Shown here in pieces: positions 6,164-11,263 of a stretch of DNA of 11,263 bases. Below the pieces are notes generated by a model. It made no database searches. It saw nothing but the letters and a program-made list of their open reading frames with translations, and had not been told where the DNA came from. The stretch is from contig CANFUB010000066.1 of NCBI GenBank assembly GCA_947450015.1, forward strand, positions 1 through 11,263, read 5' to 3'. The position numbers were made by a program, and so were the translations under genes. This stretch comes from Bacteroidota bacterium (GTDB lineage: Bacteria; Bacteroidota; Bacteroidia; NS11-12g; UBA955). The first letter of the stretch is position 1; each line of letters starts with the position of its first letter.

Positions 6164-8242
6164 ATGAAAAAATTATTTATTACACTTTCTTTGTTTACTG
6201 GTATCAATGCTTTTAGCCAATGTTTAACCGATTACTACCATCAACAAGCCATCAAAAACAATCCACAAATTGCTACTGATGCGGCCAACTTTTATAACAA
6301 CCTACAACCAACAAGCGAGACCAAACGCGCCACTGTCTATGTGATTCCTGTAGTGTTTCATGTAATACATTTCAATGGATCAGAAAATATCAGTAAGGCT
6401 ACAATTGAGGAACAAATTCGTTTATTAAACCTCGACTTTAGTTTAACCAACCCTAATAAATCAGCCATCAGAAGCCAGTTTAAAAACTTGGCGGCCGATT
6501 GCCAAATCGAATTCCGTTTGGCGAAAGTCGACCCAAGTGGCAATTGCACGGATGGCATTAACCGTGTCTACAGTTCACTTACTTTTAATGCAAGAGACAA
6601 TGTAAAAGCCATTGCTGGTGCGCGTTGGGACAATAAAAAATATTTAAATATTTGGACCGTAAATTCAATCAACTCACAAGGTGGACAAGGCACAACATTG
6701 GGTTATGCCTATTTGCCAAGTGCTGTCAATCAAGGCTTATCTTCAATGGACGGCATAGTTTGCCGAGCCGATTGTGTGGGCACTTTAGGTGGCGACCCAT
6801 TCTCATCAGTGGGCAGAACCTTAACCCACGAAATTGGTCATTACCTTGGCTTGTTGCACACATTCGAAGGTGATTGCACAGGCTCAGGCGATTATTGCGG
6901 AGATACCCCACCAGTAACTGGCACATTTGCCAATGCAAGTTGTCCTTCCAATGGCAACTCATGTACCAACGATGTACCTGATCTCGTTGACCAATGGGAA
7001 AACTACATGGATTACTCAGGTGGAACTTGCCAAGCCATGTTTACTCCAAATCAAAAAACCATCATGAACAATGGTTTTACAACTTATACCTTTAGAGCTA
7101 ATTTAGTTTCTGCAGCCAATTTAAAAGCCACTGGTGTTGAACTTTCGAATGTTGCACCAAAAGCATTCTTCTCTAGCACTAAAAAAGTAGCTTGTGTTGG
7201 CGAAGCAATAACTTTTTACGACAATTCATGCAAGGGCCTTGTCAGCAGCCGTCAATGGCAATTTGCTGGCTCTAACACCTTGTCATCGAATAAGGACACC
7301 CCAACCATTACCTACAGCAAACCTGGCAAATACAATGTTACATTGATAGCGAATAATAGCATAGGTAGCAATACCCTTTCAGTTGACAATTACATTGAAA
7401 TATTACCTAGTGCTGCCAATACAAAACCGGAATTGAAGGAAGGGTTCGAAAGTCCAACTTTTGCCACTACTTCTAACTGGAAAATTATTAGCAGTGGCAC
7501 ACCTAAGTATACAGTATCAGGCGCCCAAGCTTATAGCGGTTCATCATGCTTAGTAGCGCCAATTACCATTACCGAAGTGGCAACTCAAAAATACCAATTG
7601 GTATCGCCATCAATTGACATGCGTCCTCTAAAAGGTCTCAGCCCTAAAATTTCAATGATGGTTGGCTATGTTAAAAAAACCTCTGCTTCCTCAGAAAAAT
7701 TGAGAATATTTTTATCGCGTGGTTGCAGCAGCGAATGGACACTTTTAACACTCAAGAGTTCAAGCGCCATGACCTATAATTCAGCAGTGTTTACTTCAAA
7801 TTTTGTACCTGCAGATCAATCCCAATGGAAATTAATTACCAATAGCTTGGTGGGTTGCGAAAACGATAGCAATGTACAATTTATGATAGAAGTTGAAGCG
7901 GGTACTACCGGTGCTGGCAATCCAGTTTACATCGATGATATCAATATCAGTATGTACAACACTTCAGTTTCTGCGATTGATAAATCAATTGATTTGAATG
8001 TATTTCCAAATCCCACCAACGATCATTTAACCATTCAATACCAAAATACCTCGGGCAATACCGAAGTTTGGTTAGAAAACATTGAAGGTAAAAAAGTAGC
8101 ACAAATTTCTGAAAGCAACACGCAAACAGGCGCCATTTCTATCGATTGGACCAAAGACCCAAACCTGGCAAACGGAATCTATTTCTTGCGAATCAAGGCC
8201 GACAATGGCTACATTAGCAAGAAAGTTATTTTCATGAATTAA
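6164..8242 (+). CDS. T9SS-secreted M43-type zinc metalloprotease (first paralog)
   Basis: This is a 692-residue protein exported through Sec and then the type IX system. Layout: signal peptide 1-19 (MKKLFITLSLFTGINAFSQ); short propeptide 20-57 starting CLTDYY; M43 (pappalysin/cytophagalysin) catalytic domain about 58-315; PKD domain 331-413; jelly-roll/MAM-like 'choice-of-anchor' domain about 425-598, ending YIDDINI; T9SS type A sorting domain about 610-692 with FPNP (614-617) and the closing GIYFLRIK...KKVIF. The zinc motif HEIGHYLGLLH (222-232) supplies H222, H226, H232 and catalytic E223; the Met-turn is ENYMDYS (279-285, M282). The disulfide-rich stretch DYCGDTPP...CPSNGNSC is usual for M43 secreted enzymes. 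A TTG at 6128 would lengthen the N-terminus, but the ATG at 6164 gives a normal signal peptide. The substrate is unknown; family members cleave proteins outside the cell. A terminator follows. Confidence 0.95.
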   Translation: MKKLFITLSLFTGINAFSQCLTDYYHQQAIKNNPQIATDAANFYNNLQPTSETKRATVYVIPVVFHVIHFNGSENISKATIEEQIRLLNLDFSLTNPNKSAIRSQFKNLAADCQIEFRLAKVDPSGNCTDGINRVYSSLTFNARDNVKAIAGARWDNKKYLNIWTVNSINSQGGQGTTLGYAYLPSAVNQGLSSMDGIVCRADCVGTLGGDPFSSVGRTLTHEIGHYLGLLHTFEGDCTGSGDYCGDTPPVTGTFANASCPSNGNSCTNDVPDLVDQWENYMDYSGGTCQAMFTPNQKTIMNNGFTTYTFRANLVSAANLKATGVELSNVAPKAFFSSTKKVACVGEAITFYDNSCKGLVSSRQWQFAGSNTLSSNKDTPTITYSKPGKYNVTLIANNSIGSNTLSVDNYIEILPSAANTKPELKEGFESPTFATTSNWKIISSGTPKYTVSGAQAYSGSSCLVAPITITEVATQKYQLVSPSIDMRPLKGLSPKISMMVGYVKKTSASSEKLRIFLSRGCSSEWTLLTLKSSSAMTYNSAVFTSNFVPADQSQWKLITNSLVGCENDSNVQFMIEVEAGTTGAGNPVYIDDINISMYNTSVSAIDKSIDLNVFPNPTNDHLTIQYQNTSGNTEVWLENIEGKKVAQISESNTQTGAISIDWTKDPNLANGIYFLRIKADNGYISKKVIFMN

Positions 8243-8261
8243 TCGAAATTCAACAATATTT

Positions 8262-8305
8262 AAAAACGGTCTGCACTTAATTGGTGTAGGCCGTTTTTAT
8301 TTTTT
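8262..8305 (+). terminator. Intrinsic terminator after the first protease
   Basis: Arms 8262-8277 and 8283-8298 pair over 16 bp with three G-U pairs (AAAAACGG at the base of the left arm, CCGTTTTT in the right), with a 5-base loop. The right arm runs into a T-rich tail to 8305. It starts 19 bases after the stop codon and separates the two protease genes into different transcripts. The A-run before the stem would allow function on the other strand too, but no gene on that strand needs it. Confidence 0.9.
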
Positions 8306-8320
8306 ACTGAAAATTGTTAA

Positions 8321-8328
8321 TACCTTTG
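8321..8328 (+). promoter_or_regulatory. -7 box of the second protease
   Basis: TACCTTTG matches the Bacteroidota -7 consensus fully and ends five bases before the ATG at 8334, right after the terminator. Together these indicate independent expression of the second protease with little or no leader. No clear -33 box is seen; that region is the T-rich terminator tail. Confidence 0.6.
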
Positions 8329-8333
8329 CAAAC

Positions 8334-10412
8334 ATGGCCAAGTACAAATACATCCAATTAATTCTAATGTGTTTCATTTTTTCGAAAATGAATGGCCAAT
8401 GTTTAACCGACTTTTACTATCAGAAAGCCATTGAAAAAAATCCGCGCATTGAACAACAAGCCACGCAATTTTATCAATCCATTCAACATTTTTCAAATAC
8501 CCAAAGGGCTACTAAAATAATTATACCAGTGGTGTTTCATGTCATTCATACCAATGGTGTTGAGAATATTAGCAAAGCCCAAATCGAAGATGCCATCCGT
8601 TTATTGAACCTTGCATTTAGCAACAACCATCCGAACAAAGGCAATATTCGCGCACCTTTTAAATCGATAGCAAGCAATTGTGAAATAGAATTCCGCTTGG
8701 CGAAAATAGATCCCAATGGTCAGTGTACCGATGGCATTAACAGAATCTACAGCCCTTTGCATTTAAGTGCTACAGATGAGGTAAAAAATATTGCAGGTGC
8801 GCGTTGGGACAATTCAAAATACCTAAACATCTGGACCGCTTCTTTTATCGATCACCAAACCCCTGGAGGACAAGGTGTAGCGGGTTACTCTTATTTACCA
8901 TACAGTATCCAAGGCAGCAATGATCCTATTGATGGTGTCGTTATATTACATAATTGCATTGGCACCATTGGCACAGGCCGAGCCGATTTATTGGGTGGCA
9001 CCTTAACACACGAAGTTGGTCATTACCTTGGCTTAATACACACTTTCAATGGCGGCTGTTTTGGCTCCGACTATTGCGATGACACCCCGCCTGTGGCCAA
9101 TGAATTCACAAACGGTGGTTGTCCTTCCAATGGCAATTCCTGCAGCAGTGATAATCCAGACCTCATCGACCAATGGGAAAACTATATGGATTATTCTTCT
9201 GGCGCTTGCCAATCCATGTTCTCGAACGACCAAAGAGATATCATGCGTTCGACTCTTGCCAACTTTAGTTTTCGTGCTAACATGGTTTCTTTAAATAATT
9301 TAAAAGCAACTGGTGTTGAATTAGACAATCAAAGTCCGATTGCATTTTTCACAAGCAATATTCGAACTGCCTGTGTTGGTGAAGCGGTTACCTATTATAA
9401 CAATGCCTGCAGAGCCATTACAACTTCGGTGCTTTGGGATTTTGAAGGGGCTAATTTAAATAGCGCTAACAAAGACACCGTGACTGTTAATTACAGCAAA
9501 CCAGGCAAGTACAAAGTGAGTTTAAATGTTAGTAACATTTATGGTAGCGACTTACTAACTGCACCTGCATATATAGAAATCAGAGACCGTGTTGCACAAT
9601 TAAAACCGGCCTTACTGCAAGGTTTTGAGGCACTCGATTGGCTCAATACTTCGGGCTGGGAAATTTGGGAACAAGGCGATGATGCCTTTAAAGTTGACCC
9701 CACTGTTGCCTATTCAGGTAGCAAATGTTTAATAGCACCTATTAATAACATGGCTTACAAATCGCAATTGTACGAGTTGGTAAGTCCGCCCATCGATTTG
9801 CGCCCACTCAAAGGCTTATCTCCAAAAATATCTTTGATGGCTGCCTATATCAGACAGAGCATTTCATCAACAGAAAAATTAAGACTCTACATGTCGAGGG
9901 GCTGTGGCGATGTTTGGGAATTATTATTTCAAAAAGGCGCCAACAGTTTGTCTTATAATTCGAGTGCTTATCAAAGCAATTTCAAACCAAAAAATAAAAG
10001 TGAATGGCAGTTGCTCAGTCATAATTTAAGTGTTTACGAAAATGACAGTAATGTGAGGTTCAAAATACAAGTAGAAAGTGGGGGTACCAATTCGGTGTAT
10101 ATCGATGATATAAACATTAGTAATTATTACAGCGGAATTATAGAAACCGAATACGCTTTTCAAGTGCAAATTTTCCCCAATCCTGCCAACCAATTTTTAA
10201 GCATTAATTATCAAAATGAATCGGGTACTACCGAAGTTTGGCTAGAAAATATGCTCGGACAAAAAATTGTTCAGGTGATTGAAGAACAATCTAAATGTGG
10301 CGCTATTGCAATAGATTTCAAACAAAATGGCACCGCTTTAAATGGTCTTTATATTTTAAAAATAAGAGCAAACAACCAAGTTATCAGTAAAAAGTTAATC
10401 TTTGCAAACTGA
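8334..10412 (+). CDS. T9SS-secreted M43-type zinc metalloprotease (second paralog)
   Basis: This tandem paralog of the upstream gene has the same length (692 residues) and domain order. Signal peptide 1-22 (MAKYKYIQLILMCFIFSKMNGQ); propeptide from C23 (CLTDFYYQKAIEKNP); catalytic domain about 61-319 with HEVGHYLGLIH (226-236: H226, H230, H236, catalytic E227) and Met-turn ENYMDYS (282-288, M285); PKD domain about 335-417; jelly-roll-like domain about 427-598 ending YIDDINI; T9SS type A sorting domain about 610-692 with FPNP (614-617) and GLYILKIR...KKLIF. All active-site residues are kept, so both copies should be active. The copies differ most in the signal peptide, in the segment just before the zinc motif (about 170-222 here), and in parts of the PKD and jelly-roll domains, which suggests different targets. 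An extra cysteine, C655, lies in the sorting domain. It has its own promoter and no terminator before topA. The substrate is unknown. Confidence 0.95.
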   Translation: MAKYKYIQLILMCFIFSKMNGQCLTDFYYQKAIEKNPRIEQQATQFYQSIQHFSNTQRATKIIIPVVFHVIHTNGVENISKAQIEDAIRLLNLAFSNNHPNKGNIRAPFKSIASNCEIEFRLAKIDPNGQCTDGINRIYSPLHLSATDEVKNIAGARWDNSKYLNIWTASFIDHQTPGGQGVAGYSYLPYSIQGSNDPIDGVVILHNCIGTIGTGRADLLGGTLTHEVGHYLGLIHTFNGGCFGSDYCDDTPPVANEFTNGGCPSNGNSCSSDNPDLIDQWENYMDYSSGACQSMFSNDQRDIMRSTLANFSFRANMVSLNNLKATGVELDNQSPIAFFTSNIRTACVGEAVTYYNNACRAITTSVLWDFEGANLNSANKDTVTVNYSKPGKYKVSLNVSNIYGSDLLTAPAYIEIRDRVAQLKPALLQGFEALDWLNTSGWEIWEQGDDAFKVDPTVAYSGSKCLIAPINNMAYKSQLYELVSPPIDLRPLKGLSPKISLMAAYIRQSISSTEKLRLYMSRGCGDVWELLFQKGANSLSYNSSAYQSNFKPKNKSEWQLLSHNLSVYENDSNVRFKIQVESGGTNSVYIDDINISNYYSGIIETEYAFQVQIFPNPANQFLSINYQNESGTTEVWLENMLGQKIVQVIEEQSKCGAIAIDFKQNGTALNGLYILKIRANNQVISKKLIFAN

Positions 10413-10426
10413 TTTGAAAAATAACT

Positions 10427-11263
10427 ATGCCAAAAAATCTTGTAATTGTAGAATCTCCGGCGAAAGCAAAAACGATAGAAAAGTTTCTGGGCAAAGACTA
10501 TACTGTAAGGTCTAGTTTTGGTCATATACGCGACTTAGATAAAGGAGATGAAGCCATTGATATTAAAAATGGTTTTAAACCCAATTATATTGTACCTTCT
10601 GATAAATCGAAAGTTGTAAGCGAACTGAAAAAATTAGCGAAGGAAAGCGATATGATTTGGTTGGCATCGGATGAGGACCGCGAGGGAGAAGCCATATCAT
10701 GGCATTTATTCGAGGTACTTGGCTTAAAAGAAAACAACACCAAGCGCATTGTTTTTCATGAAATCACAAAACCTGCGATTGAGAATGCAATCCTCAATCC
10801 AAGAACCATTGATAAGGATTTAGTAGATGCCCAACAAGCACGTAGAATTTTAGATAGACTCGTAGGTTTCGAATTGTCGCCAATCTTATGGAGAAAAGTA
10901 AAACCATCGCTGTCTGCAGGCAGAGTTCAATCAGTAGCTGTTAAATTAATTGTCGATAGAGAAAGAGAAATCAATGTCTTTAAATCGGTGAGTGATTTTA
11001 GAATTACAGCTGAATTATCAAAACAAGGTGATAATAAAATCATCAAAGCTGAATTGCCACAACGTTTCAAAACTGAAGCAGAAGCGCTCGATTTTGTAAC
11101 CCTTGCCAATGGTAGCGAATACAAAATTCAAAATATCGAAGTAAAACCAGCACAGCGTAAAGCTGCCGCTCCCTTTACAACAAGTACACTTCAACAAGAA
11201 GCCAGTAGAAAATTGGGTTACCCTGTAGCAAAAACCATGTTGCTCGCTCAAAAATTATACGAG
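10427..11263 (+). CDS. topA: DNA topoisomerase I (type IA), N-terminal part
   Basis: This enzyme relaxes negative supercoils by passing strands through a transient single-strand break. 279 codons are present, with the rest beyond the right edge. The Toprim domain is complete: LVIVESPAKAKTIEKFLG (5-22, with E9), FGHIRDL (31-37) and the metal site SDEDREGEA (81-89) with D82, D84 and E86. It is followed by FHEITKPAIENA, QARRILDRLVGFELSP (137-152) and the SLSAGRVQSVAVKLIVDRE motif (161-179). The catalytic tyrosine, usually near residue 300, is not reached. ATG at 10427 gives the expected MPKNLVIVESPAKAKT start. It lies 14 bases after the second protease, so it may be read through from there. A box inside the end of that gene (AATCTTTG, 10397-10404) is only a near match to a -7 element. 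Confidence 0.98.
   Translation, partial: MPKNLVIVESPAKAKTIEKFLGKDYTVRSSFGHIRDLDKGDEAIDIKNGFKPNYIVPSDKSKVVSELKKLAKESDMIWLASDEDREGEAISWHLFEVLGLKENNTKRIVFHEITKPAIENAILNPRTIDKDLVDAQQARRILDRLVGFELSPILWRKVKPSLSAGRVQSVAVKLIVDREREINVFKSVSDFRITAELSKQGDNKIIKAELPQRFKTEAEALDFVTLANGSEYKIQNIEVKPAQRKAAAPFTTSTLQQEASRKLGYPVAKTMLLAQKLYE

Noticed and set aside
6219..6226. Lipoprotein signal in the first protease (FSQC)
   Set aside because: The residue before the cysteine is Q, not A, G or S, so the lipobox does not fit; a T9SS cargo with a normal signal peptide is the better reading.
6164..10412. Protease pair as part of a toxin or defence system
   Set aside because: Both have ordinary secreted M43 protease architecture, no immunity or nuclease partner is nearby, and the neighbours are housekeeping genes.

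Overview
The window looks like chromosomal DNA of a Bacteroidota bacterium, probably from the Flavobacteriia/Sphingobacteriia/Chitinophagia side of the phylum. Three things point there. Two proteins end in type IX secretion (T9SS) sorting domains, with an FPNP motif and a terminal GIYFLRIK...KKVIF pattern. The surface proteins carry PKD-like and WG repeats. The promoter signals resemble TAnnTTTG, the Bacteroidota -7 element, and sit just before ATG codons. No rRNA, tRNA, CRISPR array, insertion sequence or phage gene was seen.

Left half (1-4792, all minus strand). In transcription order this holds a methylmalonyl-CoA epimerase gene (mce), a secreted WG-repeat protein, a small AT-rich gene for a probable outer-membrane barrel protein with no normal start codon, and, after a 189-base gap containing a GC-rich hairpin, a long PKD-repeat surface protein that runs off the left edge. 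The first three are close together (36 and about 54 bases apart) and could share a transcript.

Middle (4793-5035). This is the divergent control region between mce and aroC. It holds a near-perfect dyad and a second, spaced inverted repeat whose right arm touches the aroC -7 box.

Right half (5036-11263, all plus strand). It starts with aroC (chorismate synthase), followed by two tandem paralogous 692-residue M43-type zinc metalloproteases. Both have a signal peptide, short propeptide, catalytic domain, PKD domain, jelly-roll-like domain and T9SS sorting domain. A strong intrinsic terminator and a new promoter separate them, so they are probably separate transcription units. topA (DNA topoisomerase I) begins 14 bases after the second protease and is cut by the right edge.

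mce, aroC and topA are ordinary core metabolic or DNA-maintenance genes. The five others encode exported or surface proteins typical of the phylum. I see no convincing new multi-gene system. The points most worth a second look are the non-canonical start and odd composition of the barrel gene, the paralogous protease pair with its conserved N-terminal cysteine, the evenly spaced repeat protein, and the two dyads between mce and aroC.
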